This document shows, in pieces, positions 32,524 through 44,735 of a stretch of DNA of 64,000 bases; position 1 is the stretch's first letter; each line of letters begins with the position of its first letter. This DNA comes from Crotalaria pallida. Lineage: Eukaryota > Streptophyta > Magnoliopsida > Fabales > Fabaceae. The stretch covers positions 106,831,290 through 106,895,289 of the forward strand of contig CM075649.1 in NCBI GenBank assembly GCA_037953625.1, in the 5' to 3' direction. The notes beneath the pieces are model-generated. The model made no database searches. It was not told the origin of the DNA and saw nothing but the letters and a program-made list of their open reading frames with translations. Position numbers and translations under genes: made by a program.

Positions 32524-32682
32524 CTGTCACCGTTTCGAAATCGATCAAGGGGGTGACAGTACTTTTCTAGTTAGCTGTGCAGAACACGCTACGATCCCCT
32601 GGGTCTTAAGCCCCGATCACATATAGACTAGTTCCGACTAGAAAAGCACCCTAGGTTTCTTGACGTATCACCGTCATCACCC
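32524..32682. repeat. Three adjacent inverted repeats in LTR4
   Basis: CTGTCACC/GGTGACAG (32524-32531, 32552-32559), CTTTTCTAGT/ACTAGAAAAG (32562-32571, 32637-32646), extended to GT/AC outside one mismatch, and TGACG/CGTCA a few bases later near 32661-32676. They occupy a position toward the LTR 3' end comparable to the hairpin arrays of the other LTRs, but are not a tandem array. Confidence 0.7.
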
Positions 32683-35600
32683 TCCCCTATCACAAGCGCT
32701 CACCTGAGTATCCGCAGATAAACATGGTATCTTCCTCTCCACTACTTCACATTCAACTCATCGCATTATGTAATGTCTTTTAACGTTTTATTAAAGTTTT
32801 ATTAATCCTAAGGTTCGGTCGAGTCACCCTTGTCCATCCCTTCAGTGAACCTCGACATCTAATTAAGTCTTTCACAATTTTCTTTCTCCACAAAACAACA
32901 TGGTTACTAACATCGGGGCTCGGAACCACGACATGAAACTCACATTGCAGCACCATCCTCAACCTGGAAAGCATGTCACAAGGAAAATGCACATCATGGA
33001 GCACAACTTTCACAAGCTCAGATCATCCACATCATTGGATCCGAACCACATTCACTTATTCATTTCTTTGCTTGAGCTTTCACTTTTGTTACTTCTAAAA
33101 TTATCAGTCTTTTCATCATCAAGTACTTTTAACATTTTTACATCATTTTCATCAGCATCATTATTTAACTTTAACAATAAAGCATGACAAGTATCTTACA
33201 TAATATGATTACTTCCAATTTCAGATAAAAGTTCAGTAGGCATAGAGCAGCATATCATAACATCTCATCATCATAAATAGATATTAGCATGTCATAATCT
33301 TGCAACAGAAAAAGGGATGTCTTAGTCCTGCGTACAGACGGCCACACACACACAATCATTTGCCGTTATACGAATGACTCACAGACCCCTACGTTTCGGC
33401 TTTTGAGATGGTCAGGAACCTCTTAACATATTACCTACACATCACCATTGTGTCTTAGGAAAGCTGCTCTCTCACCTTAATTGCTGACAGATATCCAGAG
33501 TCCACCCAGGTACAGTGCTCCGACACACGTCCACCGTAGACACCTTTTAAATCCTCGCGACAGACATCTCACATCAACATCATAATCCAAATTAAGCATT
33601 AAGTCCATTGCTAGAAATCAATCTTCGAAAACTTAAATTAAAATCCCTCGGGTAAAATCAAAACACAAAGCTTTTTCTGAAATTCATTCCAAAACTTTTT
33701 AACACTTTAAATCCCTCAAAACCATTACAAAATGATCAACAAAATAATTTTAAAGAAATAGATTAGCTTCTGGTCCGTCTTAGACAGCAGCTCGTTCGAA
33801 CCCGAAAACACCGAAAAAACTCTACTTTTTCAATCCGATTTTTTCCTAAACCAAGTACCACTTAAAACTTAAGCTTTAAACCAATTAACCACATTTTTAT
33901 AAAAATTTATGGACAACAAAGGATTAGGTCCCATAAATTACTTTTTAACAATCCGAAAACACCATAAAGTCACACTTTAGCTCGCATAACACTTTGACAT
34001 AAAACAAACACTTAAACACTTTATTTTTCAAACTTTATCACCTAAAATAATCTTGAGCAGCAACTACACACACCCCATATTTTTCAATTAAATCAAACTA
34101 AACCAATCCAAAAACAATTAATTTTCAAAAGCTAGTTATGTAACCCAAACACCTTTCACACATCAATTAAAACATAAGCAACATACAACATTTTAACTAA
34201 TCAAATCACATAACCAAATAATTTATTTTCCTTCAACACATAATTAATCCAAGCAAGTAAACACATAGCCATTCAATTAGAAAGTAACACTTAGAGTAAA
34301 TCATCTTAATCTTAAACTAAACGCTTAAACCGAAAAATCAACAATAACCAACTAATTCATTAATTTATTTTCACATAAACCAAACACACTTAGAATTTAA
34401 CAAAATAGATTCCTCTCTTCACAAACATGCTAGAACCGAAACTTGCACCAAAATGGACCGAAACCAATTTGTTTTCTAACACTCCCTAAAGGCACTTAAT
34501 CAAACATTTCATAAACAAACTTTAACATGCAACAGTTATAACAAACCAAATCAAATCCTTACATCAATTCAAAACCGAATCATACTAACAAATGAAATCA
34601 AGACAAAAATTAATTTCCTTAATTCTCCTTCATGGAACCGAAACATGCATCATAATTACCTAACAGTTCAACTCTTTCCTACATGCTTTAATCAACTTAA
34701 AACAAATCATGTCATCAAGTATGCAACTTAAAAAAACAAATTTCCATGACTGCATATTCATATAAGTAAGAGCCGAAACAAGAAAATAAATCAATTAGGG
34801 CACACAAGTTTTTGACTATTAAATCAATCAACACATATAATATGCAAGCTCTCTTTATTAAAATAAAGATCAATCACCTACAGTCATTTAATCACAACCA
34901 AACATCACAAATAACACGTAAGATCCAGCCAAGTCATAGAAAAATGCACAAAGTATCATACATATCAAAAAGTGTCAAATAAAGTGCTAGATCGGTTATA
35001 GAGAAAATAAGGAAGGTAAATTCCAAAACCATATCCAATCAAAGAGTTTCCACTCAAAATTTTGAAGAACACTAAAACATATAGCAAAGTTCAACACTTA
35101 AAATTTTCAATTGGTTCAGACATTCATAACATAAGTTTTTACTCAGTTTTATCATTAAAATCAAAACAGTCCTGCTGCTGACCAGAGGCAAAGACACAAT
35201 TATTAGAAATAGCAAACCAACTCCAATTTGCCCGAAATGTTTTACAGAGCCTCCTAACATACACAAAATCATCTCATAAAAATTTCATATTATTTGAAGT
35301 TGTCTAAATCACGTTTTTCCAATTAAAACTCTCTCAAATTCTGAAAAAACATAATTGAGTTGTACCCTGTCTGCATTTATTAGAAATATGAAACCAACTC
35401 TAAATCACCTCAAATTTTACACAGAGTCTCATAATATATTCAGAGTCTTACCATAAAAATTTCATGTCCTTTGTAGTAGCTTAGGTTCTAAATTCCAACT
35501 CACTTTCAATCCGAAAAACCCGTTTTCCCGAAATCGTTTTCACAAAAACAATTCTTGTAAAAATAGTAAACAAACTCTAAAATCATCGAAAAATTCAGAT

Positions 35601-36850
35601 AAGCTTAAATTAACATCATCAAACCAGTGACTAAGTTTCAAAATCATTGGACATGTGCTAGTGTCATTTATCAAGACCTCTTGCAACTAAAACAACTAGT
35701 TTCCAAAATCAACACCGAAGAAACCAAAATTCATTAAAATACTAAAATAAGTCCAAATCAATTCAAAACTTCCATAACGCATTCAAATAGCACCAAGATC
35801 AATATACTAAATTTATAGAGCAATCCAATTAGTGAAAATACTATTTACCAAAACTTCCTTCAAGCAAAATCACTAACTTTCACAAATGGTTTTTAACAAA
35901 CAAAAATTTTTTTCTTTAGCCACACATGCTTAGACTAAATCTCACATAGAGAAATAGGCTTGATTTTTGCTAAACAAGTCATCAAATCAACATGCATCAA
36001 AAAATCACCACAAAACCAATTTTGTTTATCTAAGTACATACCCTAACTGAAACATACATAGGGATTAAGATTTGATTTTTTTGTAAAACACATTAACAAA
36101 TCAACATGCATCAAAGAACAACCATAAAACCAAGTTTATTTCCTCAAGTACATGCACCAACCGAAACAAGTCAAAGAAAACCAAAATCATTAACATGCAA
36201 CACAAAATTAAAGTTCTAACACATACCCTTTTTAACAAAAACAAAGAACCAAAGCTTAAAACACATTTTAAAGTCCCTTTTTTCACATAATCAATTCGGC
36301 CAAGACCCCATAAAAGGTAAAAATCACTTTTTGATTCAAAAACTCATTTCTAGCTACTAATAATTTCATGAAACAAAGACTTATACTTGTCCAAATAGGT
36401 TAACCACATGCATGAACATCATAACTCATTTTCACAAAAATATCAACTTTTAGGCTCGGGTACTTGTTCAAACTATACATGCAAGGAAAAATTTCACTCT
36501 TTTTGTTTGAGATCATGAACATAAAATTCATAAAGGCTTGTCGTTTGCAAAAGTTATGACTTTTTGACAAAAACCCCAATGTAAACCATTCCATACAAAC
36601 ACTAAGGTTTTCATAAACCATACGTGCAAATCAAAATCAAAGCTTCAAACACTATTTAATTTCAAATCAATAAAATATAAAAGGAATGAATCAAAATACG
36701 TGATAAATCATTACCCCACAAAGCAAAATTGATGAAAATAGATTCCTCCTCCTCCAAAGCTACGGCCTCCTCTCCTTCTTCCAATGAGGGATTTCTATTT
36801 CACTTTCTCTTGATTAGAATAATAACAACAATGAAGTGGGTATTTGATTT

Positions 36851-37140
36851 TTGAAATTAAAATGGAGAAAAGAGAAGATGTTCTCTTCACCGTTCTATGG
36901 CTTAGAAAGAAAAAGGGGTTACTGCATGAGGAGGGAGATGGGGCGTGAGATGAGGGGGGAGTATGCTCTCTATTTTTGCTTCTGGTTTTATGGAGGAAAG
37001 AAATGGAAAAGCACTCGTGGGAGGAAGAGAGGGTGGGGCATGAGTTTTTTTAGCGAAAGGGGTATGTTGTTGTTGCTTTACTGTTTCTTTGGAAGAAGGA
37101 GAATGAAAACTTAAAAGAGAAGGGGGGGGGGGAGTAAGAA
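36851..37140 (-). other. GA/CT-rich leader of LTR4
   Basis: Purine-rich on the plus strand, with a G9 run near 37124. Plus- and minus-strand frames here are low-complexity shadows. Interpreted as the first part of the LTR4 transcript, downstream of the TATA-like tract. Confidence 0.4.
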
Positions 37141-37712
37141 ACGTACATGAGAAGGAGGGGGTTATATATATATTGTTAAAGAGAATACCAAAGGGCAAAA
37201 ATAAAAATGAATAGAAAAAGGGAGAGAGTAGAACGGTTTTCATGAGAAAAATGAGGGGTTTCATTTATTTTCAATTAAATACCAATTAGGTAGTTAGAGT
37301 GGTAATAAAAATAGCATTATAACCTCTTGGGGTTTATTTTTCAAAAGATTCTTCCCCTTCTTTTATCATTTCAAACCGTGGTAACATATCACATAAGGGT
37401 GAAATGAAAATTTACTTTAAACTCGCATGGGGTGCATTAAAATCTTCTCTAATAAATTTAAAAAACACAATAACAATGCTTTATATATATTAAATCCCCA
37501 AAATAATAATATTTCTCAAAATATAAAAATTAAACCTTCACTGTTATAAAAATAAACTCTATGTTTTCATATAACAACTCTAATTGTAAATCATTTTATT
37601 TGAACCTCGTATTAAAACGTAATGACTTTGAAAATCATAATAACGAAATCAAAAAGATAAATAACTAAATAAATAAATAACTCGAAGTCCATTGCTGACG
37701 CAATTAAAATCA

Positions 37713-37962
37713 AGAGTTAATAGTCACATAGGTCCCCGAAAGATACCCTTGGAATCAGTTAGGTCCCTGAAAGATTTGTGGAATCTCTTAAACCCCCAAA
37801 GATCAATTTGGCATCACATTAGTCCCCCTATCCAATTTCGACATGAGGGACCTAACAAAATCCTATGTGGCATGTTAAATGCTTTATAGACCACAATGTC
37901 AAGATGAACTGTTAAGAATGTTCCACGTTTGAGCCAAAAAAGCATTTAACGTGCCACGTAGG
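37713..37962. mobile_element. Left half of a MITE-like palindromic element
   Basis: Starts AGAGTTAATAGTCACATAGG, an exact inverted copy of the end at 56760. Flanked by AAAATCA at 37706-37712, repeated at 56761-56767. Internal text (TTAGGTCCCTGAAAGATT, GGGACCTAAC) is also inverted between halves. No coding capacity. Total size without the Tat-B insertion is about 445 bp. The type resembles Mutator-like MITEs with long terminal inverted repeats, but the 7-bp duplication is shorter than the usual 9. Confidence 0.75.
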
Positions 37963-38514
37963 TGTGGTGGACTCGGCCTAGCCGTGGTCCTCAGACTCCT
38001 CGCCAAAGACCTAAGGGCCCTTCAGGAAGCCTTCTGAGCGCTTGGCCGAGCTCAATGCTCAACGGCCGAACAGATGCCAGATACAGGCCGACCTCGTGTT
38101 CCAACTCAGGTCCGACGTCTAAGTCCGACACCTTCCCAAGTCCGACACCTTCCCAAGTCCGACACTCAGGACATGATGACGTCTCCCTTCCTTATCCACA
38201 AGGACAACTCACCACCTTATCCACAAGGACAGCCTATCCGCTCATAGTCAGTACAGGCTGGCCCTACTTGGGCCTAAAGCAAGCCCATTAGGGCAACCAA
38301 CTCTCCCCTATAAGTAGCTCCGTACTACATGGGCCTCAGGTATGTCCTCTAACCCTAATTGTCACCCTCACACACCAGTGATTAGGGTTACTTCCTGGCT
38401 CTTTCCCTTAGCCACTTGAGGACTCCCACCAAACATCACATATCAACCCTAGACAGAGGCACCTTCGAAGGTCTTCCCCTACCCTTGGAGGTCCTCACCG
38501 TCTAGGACATCACA
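37963..38514 (+). repeat. Tat-B 5' LTR (552 bp)
   Basis: TGTGGTGGACTCGG...GGACATCACA, directly before the PBS. TATA-like CCCTATAAGTAGC near 38306-38318. Confidence 0.92.
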
Positions 38515-38515
38515 T

Positions 38516-38533
38516 TGGCGCCGTCTGTGGGGA
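38516..38533 (+). other. Primer-binding site of Tat-B
   Basis: TGGCGCCGTCTGTGGGGA. Nine bases match the tRNA-Asp 3' end, then an imperfect match. Confidence 0.82.
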
Positions 38534-38567
38534 AGGCAAACTTCAACCCCACCCAGAAGATTTTACC

Positions 38568-41555
38568 ATGTCTGAAGAACAGCCAGTCCAGAGGAGGAGG
38601 AGGGGGCGTCCAAGAAGGGTGCAGCCGACTGAGGACCTGCGCCTGCATCTGGAAGCTAATAGGGCAGCGAGGTCCTCACCACCACCCCCTCCACCACCTC
38701 CACCTCCTCCCCCGCCATCACCTCCGTTTTCACCGCCACCTCCTCCACCAGAATTCACCCGTACCCACAGTGGACCCTACACTATCCACACCGGAGACAC
38801 CGCAAATCCAACCTAGCTTCCTGGCGGAGCTCGGCGCGTGCAGCTACGCTCTGAGCTCGGAGAAACCAACACTGAACAGCACCGCCACCGCGGCGAACGT
38901 GCCCACTCAGTCAGTACAACACACCGTTCCCACTCCCGACAGTCTACGCTCTCTCGGGACGCTGAACTCTTATCCCTGATGAGACAGCAGATGAGAATCG
39001 TAGAGCAACAAGGCAAAGATATTGCAGATCTCCAACAAGTTGCCATGCAACGTTTAGCTGAACGAGCTGCTGTTCAAGCTCCAACCCCAAACGAGTTCCC
39101 CCCACCACCCCCTCCACCACCTCTTCCACCACAACCCCCGTTAACTCCACAAACCTTTGCAACACCACACACGACCGTCACACAACTTACACCACCCCCT
39201 GACCAGCAACAACCTGAGTTGGAAGATTCCCACCCTGGCCATCCCTTCACTCCAGCTGTGATGGCCTATGAACCACCACCTGGGTACCTTGGGCCCAGTA
39301 ATATCCCCAGATACAATGGCCTCACAGACCCTCAGGAACATGTCCTTTCTTACGAGGGAGCTGTGAACTTTCATGAAGGAGGGGATCGGCTCAAGTGCCG
39401 AGCTTTCTCCATGACCCTCCAGGCCCCAGTCCTTCGGTGGTATTCAACGCTTCCCAAAAATTCTGTCAACAACTGGGCAGAAATGAAGCGCGTCTTCCTT
39501 AACAGATACACTGCTAGCTGTGTGCAACCCAGGTCGGACCACACGCTAGCGACAGTGACCCAGAAACCAGAAGAATCCTTACGTGCATACATGCAAAGGT
39601 TTCACAGCGAGTCCAGTTCGGTCCCAAATCTGTCTCCTGAGGTGGCGGTCCTCCTTTTGACCCAAGGATTGGCCTAAGGAGGGTTCAAAGATTCACTTAT
39701 TGGAAAGCCACCAAGGGACATGGCCGAACTGAGACAGAGATCAAACAAATACATCAATCTTGAAGAAATCAGCAAGGGACAGTCGAGCAGGCTGGAAAAC
39801 GCTCAGGCCACCTCGCAGAATGCCCTGCCCCGAGGTCGTCCTCGCGGCAACAGGGATGAAAGAGGAGGAAGAGCAGATCAGGGAGACCGAGGTCGCTCTC
39901 AACAAGAGGACCGCCGACGTCCATACATCACCAAATATGACTCTTAGACCCCCCTGACGGTCCCGCGGTCTCAAGTCTTGAGAGAGACCATGCAGACCGA
40001 ACTCAGGAGTGTACCTCGCCCCCCCTTTCTTAGAAATCAAAACTATGTCAGAGACAAGTCCAAATACTGCAATTTTCATGACGGGTACGGCCACCATACC
40101 GATCAATGCACCTGGCTCCGGGATGTCATTGAGGATATGGTAAGAAGAGGCAAGCTGTAGCAATATGTCCGGGAAGCAGTGGAAAGACGAGGCCGGAGAA
40201 GGTCTCATAGCCCGGACAATGATAAAGGAAAAGCTAAAGCCGACCCGTCCCCAGAGAAGAAGGAAGAGGAACCCTCGCAGGTGAACATGGTCGTAGTTCA
40301 AGACCTGGATAAGTCGCCAGAGAACTTCCGAGTAGAAACCATCTCGGGTGGTTTCGCTGGTGGCGGAGAGATGAGGGCCGGAAGGAAAAGATACATCAAT
40401 CAGGTTTTGGCAGTTCATCACAAACCTGTCTGCAAAAAGCCATCTCAGAATGTTCCCATTATTTTTTCCGACCAAGATATGGAAAACGTCATCCCAGATC
40501 ACAACGATCCTATGGTGATTACGGCGTTAATTGGCAATTTTGAGGTCGCCCGAGTCTTCGTTGACCAAGGAAGCTCGGCCGACATCCTCTTTCTGCATAC
40601 TTTCCATGCTTTGAAGCTGAGCTCTGCTGACCTCGTAGGATTTGAAGGTAATCTCATCAGCTTCACAGGTGAGGCAATCCGCCCCCTGGGAGCCATTCAT
40701 CTCCCGGTGACCCTAGGCAACCAGCCTTCGGCCCGAACGGAGATCATCAAATTTCTGGTAGTTGACTCTGACTCCCCGTACAATGTAATACTGGGACGAA
40801 CTTGCCTACAAGCTTTTGGGGCAGTGGTCTCAACAGTGCACTTGGCAATGAAGTTTGTCAGATCAGATGATAAGGTTGTTACGGTAAAAGCTGACCAAGT
40901 GAAGGCCCGGCTCTGCTACAATGCGAGCCTACGGGAGGGAAACAAGAGGCTAAAAGAGTTCATCGATCTGACACTGTCCAAGGGAAGAGTCTTATTGGCC
41001 GAGTTCCAGTCTGAACGAGATATTCATATGTCCTCTCCTCACGAAGAGCGGGTGATAATTCCCCCCTTCACCTCTCCCCCAAGCAAAGATGCTATCATGA
41101 ATGACAAACCCCTCCAGAAAATCCAAAATGCAGTCAAAGGAAATCTCTTCTCTCTTTCAGTCCTCTCTTACCCCCTGCACGGGGAGAATTTTCTCTTTCA
41201 TCTAACTCTCACTAACCCCGCCCTCCGTTCGGTATATCTCCGAATTGAGGGCCGAGGTAAACTTCTTGCCCATGTCTTCAGCCGAGCTTTTCAGACCCCC
41301 AAGCTCGGGTGCTTCAAGATGGAAATGCCCTCACTTTTCAACATTACCAACAATCTCGGCAGCCTCTTCTATCAGCTCGCCTCGGAGGATCATCACAAGG
41401 AAATCCGACAAGACGCTCCTGGTCCGAAGAAGATAGAGATGAAAGAGCTAGCCGACCATGACAAGAAAGCAGAGCAACCCGGGTCATCTGAGTCTGATCA
41501 CCTCGCGCCCCGAGGATCAGACATCGGCCCTAACGGCCAGAAAAGCGGGAAATGA
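38568..41555 (+). pseudogene. gag-pro: Tat-B gag-protease, one frame with four stops
   Basis: A 996-codon frame collinear with Tat-A. Start MSEEQPVQRRRRGRPRR, polyproline linker, capsid (YNGLTDPQEHVLSYEGAVNF), a fuller zinc-knuckle-like HDGYGHHTDQC than Tat-A has, then protease (VFVDQGSSADILF, VILGRTCLQAFGAV). In-frame stops at 38814 (CAG in Tat-A), 39675 (GAA in Tat-A), 39945 (TAC in Tat-A) and 40158 (CAA in Tat-A); no frameshift. At every one of these sites Tat-A has a sense codon, so the family ancestor had an open frame. The last part (40179-41555) is open for 458 codons. No RT follows. Confidence 0.88.
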
Positions 41556-42725
41556 GCTCGAGATCGGTAATCCCCAACAGAGGCGTTCTAGAAACATACT
41601 CTGGGTAATTACCGAGCTCAAGGAATCCCGAAACTTCACAACACTGAGAACCTGTTTCAAATAGGTTTACCTCAGATATTTTGGCAGTCATCAGCATCCT
41701 CATCTGAGGAATTCAAATTCAACTTCCTTTTATTTTTTGCTTCCTTCAAATATTGTTCATGTTTTTTAATTTCCATTGTGAGATATTCACCTTTCAAAAG
41801 AAAAAGCAATGTACTCATAACTACAATTAATGAAAAGTACAAACTTGCTCATACTCAAGTGCAACAGTTTTATATACGTACGTACTAGCTTCTCATTTAG
41901 CACTAGCCACCTAAATGTTGCATGGCGCTATGCACAGCCAACGTCTTCTAGATAAGATCGGCTCATATGCACAGTGTACAAGGGACACCCGATAAAGAAC
42001 AGACTACTGTGAAATGTTTTCACATAGCTTCACTCAGCACTCTCTTTTACATCGGGGCCGAGGACACCCACCTCGGCTAAGGTGGGTAGATCTGAGTTCC
42101 CTACCGTATACACTTATATACAGTACCTTTATTCAGAGGAAAACTTATAAGATTACTGCACTCACTGAGTCATCCGATCTGTCCGAGTTATTAATATAAT
42201 ATCTCAAACGCTAAAGATTGGGTACAAGTTTTTTTTTAGGTCCGATTAGGCCGAAATACAACAAGTTGGTAAAGGACTTGTATTCTCAAAAGTAGTTTTA
42301 CTTCTAAACGACCTCGGATGTAGTATATATGCGACAAGTTAAAGCAAGAACTTGCATAAAAGTTCCAACATGCAACAAGTTACAAACACTTGCATCCTTT
42401 CTTGAAAATCTTCCTGGTGGCCACCTAATCAATCGTGGTCCGGACCCGAGGTCGAACGAATAAACATGCAACAAGTTGGTTAAGAAAAACTCGCGTTCAC
42501 GCAACGAGTTGAAGAAAAGGCTTGCATGACTCTGACCTCAGACATAGTACATGTGCAACGAGTTAGAGTAAAAACTTGCATAAATATGACGACATGCAAC
42601 AGGCCAAAACTTCAGTAAACTTGCATTAAAAAGAAACGTTGTACAATAAGCAAAACAAAATCCCACATTGTCAAACATGTTATAAAAGAACATAGACAAA
42701 TCATAAGCTGCCCAGCATAAGGGAC
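41556..42725. other. Tat-B non-coding region between gag-pro and antisense ORF
   Basis: Collinear with 15423-16582 of Tat-A. Holds dispersed ATGCAACAAGTT/AACTTGCAT motifs (42340-42610). No pol-like frame. Confidence 0.7.
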
Positions 42726-43659
42726 TTACGCTGCCTCATCCTCGACGTCAGAAAGGACGACCGAGCGCGGGTCGAACTCCTCATCCATCCTCTCAACCAA
42801 AGGGTTGGGCAGATTCTCCTCAGGCTGGTCCAGGTCAACCTCGGCTCCACCCCTGTCATAGTCAACCATCTTTCCATTTTCCACTCCGAATCTGGCAGAT
42901 GCGCCGACGTACCGAATTCGGAGCCCCTGATTCATATGAAGAATCTGCTTAACCGCACTGGTGAAAACCTTGCTTGCCACCCTTTCAAGGTCGAAGTCCG
43001 ACTCATGTGCTGCCACCTTATGCTTAAGAGCTTGGGCATCCCACTTCTTCAGCAGATTCCTAACCCTTTCCACCTCGGCAAGGCCCTCCTGCCGACCAGC
43101 CTCCTTCGCATCTGCTTTGGCTTGGGCCAAATCTTCTTCATGTCTTTTTTGGAGCTCTTCCATTTGTCGGCGGTGCTCCTCCTCAGCCTCAGATAACTTT
43201 TGTTCGGCTGACCTTTTGCTACTCTTCAGTTCCTCCACCTCGGCCGCCATAGCCGACCGAGCTTTTTTCTTAGCAGGCGAAACACCGTCCGCCACATCAT
43301 CAGCCACTTCGGCCAACACATTAAACATGGTGGTGGCCCTTTTCAATTGGCAAGCCATTTCTTCTTCTTTTTTCTTCCACTCCGCACCCGACATCTTGAC
43401 AAGAGTGTCTTTCAGTGAAGGTTTGGCAAGGGTAGCTGGCAGCCTCGGTTGAGTTCCAGTGCTTGAAGGTGGCGCATCCGCAACAATGGCTACCTCGGCA
43501 CTAGGACTTGGCGAGGTAGGAGGAGGAGGGGCAAGGATAACTGCAGGAGGGGTAGGATGGAGTGGACTAGAGTCGGCCGAGAGTGTATCAGCGGAAACCT
43601 CGGACGACACGGCATCAGCAGAAGGATCCTCGGGCTTTTTCTTCCTCCGAGCTTCAAAA
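42726..43659 (-). pseudogene. Tat-B antisense ORF, exon 2 (3' part, left of Athila)
   Basis: The frame runs from the Athila junction to TGA/TAA at 42726 without a stop: lysine-rich start, SSEVSADTLSADSSPLHPTPP proline-rich part, then a coiled coil of about 90 residues (KSSKRSAEQKLSEAEEEHRRQ, EVERVRNLLKK) and an acidic tail (DEEFDPRSVVLSDVEDEAA). Exon 1 and the first 43 bases of exon 2 lie at 53614-54976. Only the Athila insertion interrupts it; joined and spliced lengths total 2223 bases, an exact 741 codons. Confidence 0.82.
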
Positions 43660-43664
43660 GCAGC

Positions 43665-44712
43665 TGATCGAGGCCGTACCCGATCAAAATAAAAGGTGTT
43701 TATTCTGTAGTACTAGGAAGGTGATCCTAGGTCGTTTCCCAGCGAATATCGGTCTAGGCAAAGTATCAAACACGTAGTGTGCAGTAAAATGGGGGGGTTT
43801 TTGTGTGTGACAAATGTGAAGAACAAAACATAAACAGAATATAAAAACTAACAAAATCAGAAACAAAAGCGGGCAAACCCCTTTGGCTACGTACACTACT
43901 CAATCCTAGCTCACTAAAGATCGATTCCTCTCCTCTCCTCTGTCCAACTCGTGATAACCAAATACTAAGCGAAAATTCAGTTATCACTCCAAACCCTAAC
44001 TTCTAATTAAGCATCAGAAACCAGAATTGGAGTTTTTACGAGTTAATACAAATTAAGCATTTATATTCATGTATTATCTCTACGAAATGGAATTAAGCAA
44101 ACCACTACACATCGATAAACATGAAAACAGAGAAGAGAAAATGAAATTGCATTAATAACAAGAGCTCAAGAGTAGATAATACAATACCAAAGGGATTAAC
44201 CCTTGAAGTCTAGCCTTCCATGGCCATAAATGAAGAAAAACGAGTAGAAATGGGGAAAAACAAAACCCTAGCAGCCACCACCACTTGGGAGAGCCAAGAG
44301 AGAAGTTCTAACCTAGAGAGAGAGTGAGAAATCTGAAATGGGAGTGTGTCCTGGGGGTTACACGAATTTCCCCTCTTTAGTCATGAAAATGGGCCTAAAA
44401 CATGGGCCCAAGTCCTAAGAAACACTATTCTAAAAATTACAATTAAAAAGGGACCTAAATGCAAATTACAATCTTCACTTCAATGCTTCAATCTTCATTT
44501 CCAAACATCCCAAAGTGTCCTTGTGCCAAATATTACCTGAAAATAGAAATAGAATTAATTAGGCTAAATAATCCCAAATTAAACAATATTCGGAATATTA
44601 GTCCAATAAACTCAAAATCACTAAATCAAGCTAATCAATGTCAAATGGGCAACAAGTATCAATAATAGGAGTAAAATAATGCAAGGAATAATGGGAAATA
44701 AAATGCTCATCA
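43665..44712 (-). repeat. Athila 3' LTR (1048 bp)
   Basis: Minus-strand ends TGATGAGCATTT...GGCCTCGATCA. Same length and apparently the same sequence as 52566-53613. It includes short minus-strand frames that I treat as chance. Confidence 0.93.
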
Positions 44713-44735
44713 AATACCCCCACACTTATCCTTTT
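44713..44735 (-). other. Athila polypurine tract
   Basis: On the minus strand AGTGTGGGGGTATT directly before the LTR start TGATGAGC. Confidence 0.88.

Larger units (their letters stand above)
31996..37705 (-). mobile_element. LTR4: very long minus-strand LTR, main part
   Basis: 5.7 kb of AT-rich DNA without genes; all frames are below about 120 codons. It continues at 56768-56981, where it starts on the minus strand TGTAATACCCGC, so the LTR exceeds 5.9 kb. A TATA-like AATATATATATAACCCCC on the minus strand lies near 37180-37160, followed by a GA/CT-rich leader at 36720-37140. The stretch 33900-36650 has degenerate repeats around AACCGAAACATGCA and 'accaactctaaat..acagagtctcataa'. Left end cut by El2 at 31996. 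The length recalls Ogre-type LTRs, but no coding part is present to assign a lineage. Confidence 0.55.
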
